Origin: Epilithonimonas mollis
GTDB taxonomy: Bacteria; Bacteroidota; Bacteroidia; Flavobacteriales; Weeksellaceae
Length of the DNA stretch: 64,000 nucleotides
NCBI RefSeq assembly: GCF_900142325.1
Contig: NZ_FRAM01000003.1
Span: forward strand, 124,001 to 188,000
Direction: 5' to 3'
Made by a program: the position numbers and the translations under genes. Position 1 is the stretch's first letter, and each line of letters opens with the position of its first letter. Under the pieces are notes generated by a model that was not told the DNA's origin, did not search any database, and worked only from the letters and a program-made list of their open reading frames with translations. This document shows, in pieces, positions 30,885 through 38,313 of this stretch.

Positions 30885-30892
30885 TAGATTTG
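30885..30892 (+). promoter_or_regulatory. -7 box (TAGATTTG) for the tracrRNA
   Basis: TAGATTTG fits TAnnTTTG on the forward strand and ends 5 bp before the anti-repeat. Initiation a few bases downstream would start the RNA just at the anti-repeat. No clear -33 element was found. Confidence 0.6.
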
Positions 30893-30895
30893 TAT

Positions 30896-30972
30896 TCGAA
30901 AGCAATTCACAATAAGGATTATTCCGTTGTGAAAACATTTAGCGCCTCGCCTACCTGTGGGGCATTTTTTAT
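30896..30972 (+). ncRNA. tracrRNA of the type II-C system
   Basis: GAAAGCAATTCACAA (30898-30912) is the exact reverse complement of CRISPR repeat positions 2-16, so it is the anti-repeat. A short GGATTATTCC stem-loop region follows, then CGTTGTGAAAACATTTAGC. A terminator hairpin (GCCTCGC 30944-30950, GTGGGGC 30957-30963, with two G-U pairs) then runs into six T residues. The RNA of about 75 nt is transcribed from the forward strand, divergent from cas9, starting about 100 bp upstream of the cas9 start codon. It guides crRNA processing by RNase III and Cas9 loading. The exact 5' end is inferred from the promoter box. Confidence 0.9.
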
Positions 30973-31034
30973 TTTAAATGTTTCGTGAATTCCTTTTAAA
31001 ACAATATACAGTAAATAACAAAACATTCAAGCTG

Positions 31035-31053
31035 GGGCAACTCGCCCTTTTTT
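31035..31053 (+). terminator. Second forward-strand hairpin-T element downstream of tracrRNA
   Basis: GGGC-AACTC-GCCC followed by six T residues lies about 80 bp after the tracrRNA terminator, with no gene between. It could end read-through or a separate short RNA. Confidence 0.5.
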
Positions 31054-31071
31054 ATACCCACACCCCAAAAC

Positions 31072-31098
31072 AAAAAAATCCACTCTTTCAAGTGGATT
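31072..31098 (-). terminator. Terminator of the DUF6266 gene
   Basis: On the reverse strand AATCCACT and AGTGGATT pair around a 6-nt loop and are followed by seven T residues, just after the stop codon at 31106. Confidence 0.75.
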
Positions 31099-31105
31099 CC
31101 TTCAT

Positions 31106-31747
31106 TTAAATAACCGTGTGCTCGCCCAGATAAAAACTGTTGCTGACAAAGGTCTGCTTATCATTGTTGAGATAAGCATAGACCTCTACAGTCTTCCCGA
31201 TACAATAATTCGGGAGCGTGACATCCAGCATCAGATCAGAGCGCATGACCATACTTTCGAAGATATCGAAGAGCTTCAGCTCTTTACAATAACACACTAT
31301 ACCCACTTCATCGGTAGCTTTCGCATTGCCCTGATTGCCGTTGTCTTCCCATTCCAGGCTTAGAACACAGCCAACCTGCGTAGCAAGCACGGCGTTCTGG
31401 AAACCAGTCAGTTCACCTCTGGTGATCAGCACCTTGTTGTAAACCAGTTCCGGAATACCTGCTACTACACGCATCGCTTCGTTGATAGTGTATGATGTTG
31501 CCATATTCACTCTCGATTTTACGCCACTACCCGACCCGAAATACCGGGATTGTATGGCTTTGAGCGGGAGCAAAAAAGCCACCGCCAGTTTGAACTTGGC
31601 CTGCTGGAGCAGTTGTTTTTCGGTAGGCTCTTTCTGAGATGGTTTAGGAAGACTTCGCATGATGTCTTTGCCACGCCAGTTAGCGCCTACTACAGTTCCT
31701 ACTTTGCCTGAGAACCCACCGAGGATTCCTTTGTTAAATGTTGCCAT
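31106..31747 (-). CDS. DUF6266 family protein, function unknown
   Basis: This 213-residue protein begins MATFNKGILGGFSGKVGTVVG and continues WRGKDIMRSLPKPSQKEPTEKQLLQQAKF, which I recognise as the DUF6266 family of Flavobacteriia. The first 25 residues are Gly-rich and resemble the opening of some phage structural proteins. The rest is predicted beta-rich with hydrophobic stretches and has no membrane helix or signal peptide. No catalytic motif is visible. It lies between the tracrRNA and a structured intergenic region. A small HTH regulator follows on the same strand, 235 bp upstream. Its base composition (about half GC in several stretches) differs strongly from the neighbouring cas9 gene. 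Confidence 0.7.
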   Translation of the reverse strand: MATFNKGILGGFSGKVGTVVGANWRGKDIMRSLPKPSQKEPTEKQLLQQAKFKLAVAFLLPLKAIQSRYFGSGSGVKSRVNMATSYTINEAMRVVAGIPELVYNKVLITRGELTGFQNAVLATQVGCVLSLEWEDNGNQGNAKATDEVGIVCYCKELKLFDIFESMVMRSDLMLDVTLPNYCIGKTVEVYAYLNNDKQTFVSNSFYLGEHTVI

Positions 31748-31807
31748 ATCTAATAATTTTTAAGATTAAGTAGGACGAAGTTAGGACACAAATGCACAGC
31801 CTGTACA

Positions 31808-31866
31808 CCCCTGACGGCATTTGACAGGGGATGACTGGTAATGACGGCAATTGACCGGTAGTTTTT
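31808..31866. repeat. Paired hairpins with 30-bp direct repeat upstream of DUF6266
   Basis: TGACGGCATTTGAC (from 31812) and TGACGGCAATTGAC (from 31842) are near-identical direct repeats 30 bp apart. Each sits in the loop of a hairpin: CCCCTG/CAGGGG at 31808-31830, and ACTGGT/ACCGGT (one G-U pair) around the second copy. It lies on the promoter side of the DUF6266 gene, so an operator or RNA element is possible. Confidence 0.5.
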
Positions 31867-31894
31867 GGATTCCTTCGGATCATCTACCACATTC

Positions 31895-31944
31895 CTTCGG
31901 ATCGGCTTCGGAAAAAAGATGTTTTTTCCGAAGCCGATCCGAAG
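31895..31944. repeat. Perfect 23-bp inverted repeat with 4-nt loop
   Basis: Arms at 31895-31917 and 31922-31944 are exact reverse complements (starting CTTCGGATCGGCTTCGG) around GATG. Two further part-copies of CCGAAGAAGAC follow at about 31945-31967 and an extra CCTTCGGATC lies upstream at 31872. The T/A run sits in the loop, not after the stem, so this is not a standard terminator. Confidence 0.75.
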
Positions 31945-31982
31945 AAGACCCGAAGAAGACCCGAAGAAAATCAAAGAATTTC

Positions 31983-32246
31983 TTACTTTCCCTTCATCAG
32001 CTTTTTTACAGAAGCTATTGTGTAGTATATCCTGCCGCGTATTTTGATAAACTTAAGTTTTCCGGATTTTCGCAACCGGTAAACAGTACTGTCGCTGGCT
32101 TTGAGTAACTGTTTGACATCTGCAGTGTCATAAAGATTTTTGGTTTTCGCTTTTTTGTTAACCAATTGTCGGAGGTATGAAATGATCTCAGCAAACATCC
32201 CTAAAAAAGTATCTCTGTCAGAAGAGTATTCGTCTTGTTTTTTCAT
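31983..32246 (-). CDS. Helix-turn-helix (excisionase/HTH_17-type) DNA-binding protein
   Basis: From the ATG at 32246 the protein is 87 residues long (MKKQDEYSSDRDTFLGMF). A longer frame exists to 32354, but its extra residues are hydrophobic and AT-rich and unlike the family, so I prefer the shorter start. An N-terminal helix of about 40 residues precedes a winged-helix MerR/excisionase-type domain (LYDTADVKQLLKASDSTVYRLRKSGKL, then FIKIRGRIYYTIASVKKLM). Such proteins are common Bacteroidetes accessory regulators, frequently on mobile or defence-linked DNA. It sits in the same orientation as DUF6266 and may regulate it (inference). Confidence 0.75.
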   Translation of the reverse strand: MKKQDEYSSDRDTFLGMFAEIISYLRQLVNKKAKTKNLYDTADVKQLLKASDSTVYRLRKSGKLKFIKIRGRIYYTIASVKKLMKGK

Positions 32247-32356
32247 GGTTTGTGTTTTTAATTTAAATAATTCAGAATAAAAGCAATTGCTTAAAATATC
32301 ATTATATAAATATAAGAAAAATATTATTAAATAACCACCAATCAAATTCATCAAAA

Positions 32357-32491
32357 ATGAGCATTATAAAGCTTAAACATTGTACCCGGCGCTTTCCGGG
32401 CAAAAACTGTCATTATCACAGACTGAAAATCCCCTATATGCTTTCCGTGGGCAGGATCAGCAGAACCGCTTTACTAAGCAGCTTTTTATAA
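32357..32491 (+). CDS. Possible 44-residue basic peptide (weak)
   Basis: An ATG at 32357 opens a 44-codon frame (MSIIKLKHCTRRFPGKNCHYH at the start) rich in Lys, Arg and His, ending at TAA 32489-32491. I recognise no family, and no promoter box was found. The same stretch contains a CCCGG/CCGGG hairpin at about 32384. The 300-bp gap between the HTH gene and 32547 otherwise holds only AT-rich sequence. This may simply be chance. Confidence 0.2.
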   Translation: MSIIKLKHCTRRFPGKNCHYHRLKIPYMLSVGRISRTALLSSFL

Positions 32492-32546
32492 TCGTGATTA
32501 ATTGTATATTTGGATACTTTTAATCATAACTAACTGATCTACGACT

Positions 32547-32738
32547 ATGGAAAATAACAAAGCACCATTGTTCACTATGGCTATCGTCGCCATCATCGTG
32601 GGATTTGCACTCTATAAGCAGATCGACTTCAATACAATGACCGTTGAGAAGCCTGCGTTGTCTGTACTGTATGCCGTTACCCTTACTTTTGCGGTTTTTG
32701 TATTTATCAGGAATTATAAAAAGAAAGCTGAAAAATAG
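32547..32738 (+). CDS. Small two-helix membrane protein paired with phosphatase
   Basis: The 63-residue protein (MENNKAPLFTMAIVAIIVGFA at the start) has two predicted helices (about 8-24 and 37-55), a short soluble loop between them and a Lys-rich C-terminal tail. I do not recognise a family. Its stop codon directly abuts the ATG of the membrane-anchored phosphatase gene, so the two are cotranscribed and probably coupled. A partner or membrane-anchor role for the phosphatase is inference. Confidence 0.6.
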   Translation: MENNKAPLFTMAIVAIIVGFALYKQIDFNTMTVEKPALSVLYAVTLTFAVFVFIRNYKKKAEK

Positions 32739-33332
32739 ATGGCTTCTACCGTCAGAAAAAAAGCGATTAAAACAACAGCAATCCTTCTGATTGCTGCAGC
32801 TGTTGTGATCTGTGCTTTTGTTTTTTATCAGAAAAAGATGCGCTACAATATGGTAACCATCTCGGATAACAGGGTTTATAATTCCGGTGTGATTCCGCCG
32901 GACAAGCTGCCCGCCATCCTCGGAGACCACCATATCAAAACTGTTATCGACCTGCGTGACGGCGTCCTGCAAACCACGCTGAACCCGGAAACAAAACAAC
33001 AGGTGAATGCTGAGGAACATGCTGTCAATCATATCCCCGGCGTCCATTATTACAATCTTCCCACAGACCAGATACCGCAGGACAGCACGGTAAAAAGGTT
33101 CCTGAAGATCATGGACGATCCGAAAAATTATCCGGTACTGATCCATTGCCACCATGGCGTGGGCCGTTCGAGGCTGTTCAGCTCGATATACAGAATAGAA
33201 TATGAAAACTTCAGCAATGAGGAAGCACGTGCCAATGCGCGCTATCTCTGGGAGCTTAGCGGTAATTTCTCCAAAAGCTCTGAAAAAGGGAACTATCTGC
33301 TGACCTATAAAAAGAGAAAACAAAGCCACTGA
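32739..33332 (+). CDS. Membrane-anchored dual-specificity/tyrosine phosphatase
   Basis: The 197-residue protein has one N-terminal membrane helix (about 9-30). A compact phosphatase domain follows, with RVYNSGVIPPDKLPAILGDH, TVIDLRDG, and the CX5R loop HCHHGVGRSR containing the catalytic Cys and Arg. The domain resembles DSP/PTP-like phosphatases. The predicted topology puts the domain outside the cytoplasm or on one face of the membrane. It follows the small membrane protein with no intergenic space. The substrate is unknown. The base composition of this region is higher in GC than the CRISPR block. Confidence 0.78.
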   Translation: MASTVRKKAIKTTAILLIAAAVVICAFVFYQKKMRYNMVTISDNRVYNSGVIPPDKLPAILGDHHIKTVIDLRDGVLQTTLNPETKQQVNAEEHAVNHIPGVHYYNLPTDQIPQDSTVKRFLKIMDDPKNYPVLIHCHHGVGRSRLFSSIYRIEYENFSNEEARANARYLWELSGNFSKSSEKGNYLLTYKKRKQSH

Positions 33333-33414
33333 AGACACTTTGATCCGGAACACAGTTCAGCTATTCAATAAAATGTGAATATCAGGACATCAACCAACTA
33401 ATGAATAAAGCGTA

Positions 33415-34218
33415 ATGAATAAAGAGTATAATTATCTGGAAATCAACCGCCAGTCCTGGAACAACAGGACAGATAGCCATCTGAAGTCTGACTTCTATGA
33501 CATGAACGGCTTTCTGAAAGGGAACACCTCCCTGAACAGCATAGAGCTTGAACTGTTGGGTGACATCAGCGGGAAATCCGTGCTGCACCTGCAATGCCAC
33601 TTCGGACAGGATACGATATCCCTGAGCCGGATGGGCGCAAAAGCTACCGGCATAGACCTCTCTGATAAAGCTATAGAAAATGCCCTGCAGATCGCCAAAG
33701 ACACTGGTTCCGATACCCGGTTCATCTGCTGTGATGTGTATGACCTGCCCAATCATCTGGATGGGCAATTTGATATGGTCTATACAAGCTACGGGACCAT
33801 CGGCTGGCTGCCGGATCTGGATCTGTGGGCAAAGGTGATTTCAAAATTCCTGAAGCCTGGCGGCAGACTTGTATTTGTAGAGTTCCACCCTGTTGTGTGG
33901 ATGTTTGATGATAATTTTGAAACGATCTTCTACCGTTATTTTAATTCGGGGGCGATTATAGAGTCCGAGAGCGGCACATATGCGGACAAGACAGCGGACA
34001 TCACACAGGATTATGTCATGTGGAACCATAGTATGAGCGAGGTGGTCAACAGCCTGATCCGCAATGGCCTCAGCCTGAACACTCTGGAGGAGTATGATTA
34101 TTCACCTTACAACTGCTTCAATAAAACCATCGAATATGAGCCTAAAAAATTCCGGATCGAACATCTGGGAGACAAGATCCCAATGGTTTATGCAGTGGTT
34201 GCCACAAAAAACAACTAA
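33415..34218 (+). CDS. Class I SAM-dependent methyltransferase
   Basis: The 267-residue protein contains SAM-binding motif I as VLHLQCHFGQDTISLSRMGA (His/Gln-rich instead of the usual GxGxG). IDLSDKAIENA gives the acidic residue that binds the ribose. The later FDMVYTSYGTIGWLPDLDLW and LKPGGRLVFVEFHPVVW segments complete the Rossmann-type core. This pattern occurs in uncharacterised Methyltransf_25-like enzymes. The methyl acceptor is unknown. It lies 80 bp after the phosphatase gene in the same orientation and ends in a strong bidirectional terminator, so it may be in the same unit. Confidence 0.85.
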   Translation: MNKEYNYLEINRQSWNNRTDSHLKSDFYDMNGFLKGNTSLNSIELELLGDISGKSVLHLQCHFGQDTISLSRMGAKATGIDLSDKAIENALQIAKDTGSDTRFICCDVYDLPNHLDGQFDMVYTSYGTIGWLPDLDLWAKVISKFLKPGGRLVFVEFHPVVWMFDDNFETIFYRYFNSGAIIESESGTYADKTADITQDYVMWNHSMSEVVNSLIRNGLSLNTLEEYDYSPYNCFNKTIEYEPKKFRIEHLGDKIPMVYAVVATKNN

Positions 34219-34230
34219 TATTTATCAATA

Positions 34231-34270
34231 CAAAAAAGGCTGTCTCCATAATGAGACAGCCTTTTATTTT
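34231..34270. terminator. Bidirectional terminator between methyltransferase and cphA
   Basis: Arms of 13 bp (AAAAGGCTGTCTC and complement) with a 6-nt loop have A run and T run on opposite sides, and serve the converging genes ending at 34218 and 34284. Confidence 0.88.
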
Positions 34271-34283
34271 TCACTCTGCAGTA

Positions 34284-36902
34284 TTATTCGTCCTGAAGCT
34301 CTTTCGCCTGGTATTCCTGGACGATCTCTATGGCATTGTTTATCACATCGCTGAGCGCCGTGATGAAGGTCCCTTCCTCGGCCAGGCTCATAGAATGCTT
34401 TAGCGCATCGATCTCTTTCGGGATGATCTCATAGCTGACGCTTTTTTCAACGCTATGGATGCCTTCTATAATCAGTCCATTGATCTCCTCCTCGGTTCGT
34501 CCGCGCAGATGTTTTTCGTTCCTGATGATGATATGGTCAAACATCCTTGCCGCAATCTTGCCACATTCCCGGATATCACTATCCCTTCTGTCACCAACGC
34601 CGGAGATGATACCGATCTTCTTGTTGGATTCCACGTTTTTAAGATAGTCCTCTATGGCTTCATAACCCGCAGGATTGTGTGCAAAGTCTATCATCACCTT
34701 GAAGTTCTTGAATTTAAAAACATTCAGCCTTCCCGGTGTCAGCTGTGCACTTGGGATGAAGGTGGTTAAGGCTAATGCGATATTCGGAATTTCAAATCCA
34801 TAAACATAGGCTGCCAGAGACGCTGCCAGAACATTAGCGATCATAAACCGCGCTTTCCCTTCCATGGTGATCGGGATGTTCTTCACACGCTCTATACGGA
34901 TCTTCCATTCTCCTTTTTTGATGGTTACAAAGCCTTCTTCATAGACGCAGGTGATTTTTCCTTCTTTCGCAAACTTTCTGATATGCGGATTATTTTCGTC
35001 CAGACTGAACAATGCAACTTTGGAATGCAGGTCATCTTTTATCCTCATAGAATACTCATCATCGGCATTCAGGACACACCATCCGTCTTTTTTGACACTG
35101 TCCAGAACGACACGCTTAACTCTTGTAAGATCCTTAAGATTATGAATATCACTTATCCCCAGGTGGTCTTCTTTGATATTGGTTAAAACCCCGATGTCAC
35201 AAGTCCCGAATCCTAATCCTGAACGGAGAATCCCGCCTCTTGCCGTTTCCAGAACTGCAAATTCTACAGTCGGGTCTTTCAGGATGAATTCTGCAGACAT
35301 AGGCCCTGTGGTATCCCCTTTTTCAAGTAATGTATTCTGAATATAAATTCCGTCTGAAGTTGTAAATCCTACACGTTTTCCATTATTTTTTACGATATGT
35401 GCCAGCAGTCTGGTGGTCGTCGTCTTTCCATTGGTTCCTGTCAAAGCTATGATCGGGATCCTGAATTCCTTTCCTGGCGGATAAAGCATATCAACTACCG
35501 GTGCTGCAACATTTCTTGGCAGGCCTTCACTTGGTGCCAGGTGCATCCGGAATCCCGGCGCAGCATTGACCTCCAGAATTGCACCACCACTCTCTTTCAA
35601 GGGTTGCGTGAGGTTTTCTGCCATGATATCAATGCCACAGACATCCAGCCCGATGATCCTGGAGATGCGTTCCGCCATCTGGACATTTTCCGGATGGATC
35701 ATATCTGTGACGTCAATGGAAGTTCCGCCGGTGGAGAGATTGGCTGTAGATTTCAGGTAAACGATTTCACCTTTTTGAGGAACAGTTTCCAGAGTGTAGC
35801 CCAGCTTTTCCAGAAGTTCATTGGTATCTTTGTCCACATCAATCTCCGTTAGTACATTTTCGTGCCCATAGCCTCTTCTCGGATCCAGGTTTTCTTTATC
35901 AATAAGCTGCCTGATATTTAATTCACCGTCGCCTACTATGTGTGCCGGAACCCGTCTTGCAGCAGCCACCATTTTATGATTGATCACCAGAACCCTGAAG
36001 TCAAAACCGGTTATATATTTCTCAACAATGACCTTCCTGGAATATTGCTGTGCATGCTGCAAACCTGTCAAAGCTGTTTCATAATCCTTAACATTGATGG
36101 AAGCGCCCTTTCCGTGGTTGCCATCCAGAGGTTTAAGAACCAATGGGTAACCAATCTTTCTGACCACACCCTGAAGGCCTTCCTCATCCATTACCAGATC
36201 CCCCGAAGGAACCGGAATGGCTGCATCTTCAAGCATTTTTTTTGTCAGCTCCTTATTGCAGGCGATATCGACAGCAATGCTGCTTGTATTACCAGTGATG
36301 GTTGCCTGGAAACGCTGCTGATTGATCCCGTAGCCCAGCTGAACCAAAGAGTTTTTCCCCAATCTGATCCAGGGAATCCTACGGGAAGCTGCCTCTTCAA
36401 CAATGCTTCCTGTAGATGGGCCAAGTCTTTCGCGCTCGCGGATCTCCTTGAGCTTCTGGATACAGGCATGGATGTCATACTCTGTCCCGTCAATCAGGCA
36501 TTGTGCAATTTTTACGGACTCTTCGGCTGCATAAACACCCGCTTTTTCTTCTATATAATTAAAAACAACGTTATACGTTCCGGGCGTTTTCGTTTCCCTC
36601 GTCCTCCCGAATCCTACATCCATACCGGCCAGAGTCTGGATTTCCAATGCGATATGTTCGATCACATGCCCCATCCATGTGCCCATCTCTACACGCTTGA
36701 AGAAACCGCCAACTGTGCCTTCTGAACATCTGTGCGAAATGAGTGACGGCAGTAATGCCTCGATTCTATCTCGGAATCCTTCGATCTTATTGGTGGGCTG
36801 ATGTTCGACTTCCTCCAGATTAAGACGCATCTGGATTAGTTTTTTCCGGGTTATGCTCCAAATATTCGGACCACGTAAAACCTGTATTTTCTCTATTTTC
36901 AT
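34284..36902 (-). CDS. cphA: Cyanophycin synthetase
   Basis: The 872-residue protein has the CphA architecture: an N-terminal domain, an ATP-grasp ligase region (about 180-470, with LGYGINQQRFQATIT and KPLDGNHGKGASINV), and a Mur-ligase-like second ATPase. The latter's P-loop GTNGKTTTT is at residues 489-497. CphA adds Asp to a poly-Asp backbone and Arg to the side chains, using two ATP-dependent sites, to make the nitrogen reserve polymer cyanophycin. The length of about 870 is normal. The divergently transcribed cphB and the peptidase beyond it complete the synthesis and recycling set. Confidence 0.95.
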   Translation of the reverse strand: MKIEKIQVLRGPNIWSITRKKLIQMRLNLEEVEHQPTNKIEGFRDRIEALLPSLISHRCSEGTVGGFFKRVEMGTWMGHVIEHIALEIQTLAGMDVGFGRTRETKTPGTYNVVFNYIEEKAGVYAAEESVKIAQCLIDGTEYDIHACIQKLKEIRERERLGPSTGSIVEEAASRRIPWIRLGKNSLVQLGYGINQQRFQATITGNTSSIAVDIACNKELTKKMLEDAAIPVPSGDLVMDEEGLQGVVRKIGYPLVLKPLDGNHGKGASINVKDYETALTGLQHAQQYSRKVIVEKYITGFDFRVLVINHKMVAAARRVPAHIVGDGELNIRQLIDKENLDPRRGYGHENVLTEIDVDKDTNELLEKLGYTLETVPQKGEIVYLKSTANLSTGGTSIDVTDMIHPENVQMAERISRIIGLDVCGIDIMAENLTQPLKESGGAILEVNAAPGFRMHLAPSEGLPRNVAAPVVDMLYPPGKEFRIPIIALTGTNGKTTTTRLLAHIVKNNGKRVGFTTSDGIYIQNTLLEKGDTTGPMSAEFILKDPTVEFAVLETARGGILRSGLGFGTCDIGVLTNIKEDHLGISDIHNLKDLTRVKRVVLDSVKKDGWCVLNADDEYSMRIKDDLHSKVALFSLDENNPHIRKFAKEGKITCVYEEGFVTIKKGEWKIRIERVKNIPITMEGKARFMIANVLAASLAAYVYGFEIPNIALALTTFIPSAQLTPGRLNVFKFKNFKVMIDFAHNPAGYEAIEDYLKNVESNKKIGIISGVGDRRDSDIRECGKIAARMFDHIIIRNEKHLRGRTEEEINGLIIEGIHSVEKSVSYEIIPKEIDALKHSMSLAEEGTFITALSDVINNAIEIVQEYQAKELQDE

Positions 36903-37278
36903 ATTTTAGCTAGTAGATGAGTTGATTTTCAATGCAAATTATTCAGGATATGTTCAGAATTCGTAAAGCCATTCTGTCCGGCGAAGCCAGATTATTGATG
37001 GGCTGTATAAACCTTTCCAATAACAAATACGCTACTAATAATCGTTCCATTTTATCAAAGATAATAGAAAAGCTTTAAAATCAAGAAAAATCAGAAATAA
37101 ATATTTTAATATAAAATGAATATTTTATGATATGTTCAAAATAATTAACAATTCGTTAATTTAAAATCATTGATTTTCAGAAATATGCCCGCAAGTATTA
37201 AAAGTTTAAATTATAATCCAAATTTTTAGTACGCTGACATTAGGTTTATTCTGTTACGATTTATTATTTTTGTTTACT
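36903..37278. other. 376-bp divergent intergenic region between cphA and cphB
   Basis: It contains no convincing open frame. It is AT-rich, with T and A tracts, and carries TATTTTTG at 37265-37272 before cphB. That box lies only 6 bp from the cphB ATG, close to leaderless spacing. Regulatory elements for both cyanophycin genes probably lie here, but I cannot define the cphA promoter. Confidence 0.35.
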
Positions 37279-38175
37279 ATGAAATCAAAAGGAAAACTGG
37301 TCATCATCGGCGGGGCTGTAAACAAAGGAAGTTTTACGGAAACTGATTTTGATCAAAACGTTGAGAAAAACCTCAATTTTTTTGAACGGGGTATCCTCAG
37401 AAAAATCATCGATGAATCGAAATCGAAAGAACAATCGGTCATTGAAGTGATCACCACTGCCTCCCAGATTCCCGACATTGTCGGCCCGGAATATAAAAAA
37501 GCCTTCGAATATCTCGGCGCAAAAAACTGCAACATCATGGACATCCAGAACCGTGAGCAGGCCAACAGCGATGCCATTGTGGCAAGAGCGAACGCTGCGG
37601 ATGTCGTCATGTTCACCGGTGGCGACCAACTGCGGCTGACTTCGATTCTTGGCGGAACAAGATTCCATGATGCGATACTGACCAAGTATCAGACAGAAGA
37701 TTTTATCTATGCAGGAACTTCCGCCGGAGCAGCGGCGGCCTCGGAAAATATGATCTATCAGGGTTCCAGCTCAGAAGCCCTTTTGAAAGGCGAAATCAAA
37801 ACGACACAAGGTCTTGGTTTTATAGAAAATGTGATTATCGATACCCATTTTGTGCAGCGCGGAAGGATCGGAAGACTGTTCCAGGCCGTTGTAAACAATC
37901 CGAGAACACTGGGTATCGGCCTGGGTGAAGATACAGGTCTTTTCATCGTGGAAGATACCATGACGGCGATAGGTTCAGGACTTGTCATCCTTGTGGATGG
38001 CCTTCAGATCAAGGATACCAACCTCACTAATATCGAACTGGGACAGCCGATCTCTATTCAGAATCTGATTGTGGATGTACTCTCGATGAATGATACTTTT
38101 GATCTGAAATCCAGAGAAATGACGATTGTTAACTCCCAGTATAATCCGATCCCGCAGGTGATCCCGAATAGCTAA
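37279..38175 (+). CDS. cphB: Cyanophycinase (peptidase S51)
   Basis: From the ATG at 37279 the protein has 298 residues (MKSKGKLVIIGGAVNKGSF). An upstream in-frame TTG at 37270 is possible but unlikely, because it overlaps the promoter box. The S51 hallmarks are present: FTGGDQLRL (114-117 GGDQ), the nucleophile elbow AGTSAGAAAAS with Ser148, and IDTHFVQRGRIGRL with the active-site His190. Cyanophycinase is a cytoplasmic serine exopeptidase that releases beta-Asp-Arg dipeptides from cyanophycin. It is divergent from cphA and followed by an isoaspartyl peptidase, so synthesis and degradation are encoded side by side. Confidence 0.95.
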   Translation: MKSKGKLVIIGGAVNKGSFTETDFDQNVEKNLNFFERGILRKIIDESKSKEQSVIEVITTASQIPDIVGPEYKKAFEYLGAKNCNIMDIQNREQANSDAIVARANAADVVMFTGGDQLRLTSILGGTRFHDAILTKYQTEDFIYAGTSAGAAAASENMIYQGSSSEALLKGEIKTTQGLGFIENVIIDTHFVQRGRIGRLFQAVVNNPRTLGIGLGEDTGLFIVEDTMTAIGSGLVILVDGLQIKDTNLTNIELGQPISIQNLIVDVLSMNDTFDLKSREMTIVNSQYNPIPQVIPNS

Positions 38176-38200
38176 TTAAGATTTTCATTAGTCATATTAG

Positions 38201-38273
38201 TCTCTCACAAATCTTAAGATCATGCAGATTAATAATAAAAACAGTCTGCAAAATTTGCTTAATCTGTGAGAGA
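38201..38273. repeat. Imperfect long inverted repeat between cphB and the isoaspartyl peptidase
   Basis: TCTCTCACAAATCTTAAG at 38201 pairs imperfectly with CTTAATCTGTGAGAGA ending at 38273. An inner GCAGA/TCTGC pair also exists. The T runs expected of a terminator are missing. It looks like an interspersed extragenic repeat or an RNA element between two genes of one pathway. Confidence 0.5.
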
Positions 38274-38313
38274 AATACATGTCTTCTCTCTTTGATCACA
38301 AATAAAATAAAAA

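Noticed and set aside
32281-32292. AAGCAATTGCTT near the HTH gene, resembling the repeat's AATTGCTT
   Set aside because: It is a short self-complementary word with only eight bases in common and no surrounding repeat.
32247-32354. Longer N-terminus for the HTH protein
   Set aside because: The additional residues are hydrophobic and AT-rich and have no family support.
32520-33353. Long open frame opposite the membrane protein/phosphatase pair
   Set aside because: It overlaps two well-supported genes completely and shows no recognisable domain.
34455-36725. Open frames opposite cphA
   Set aside because: They are shadows of the higher-GC cyanophycin synthetase gene and lack motifs or promoters.
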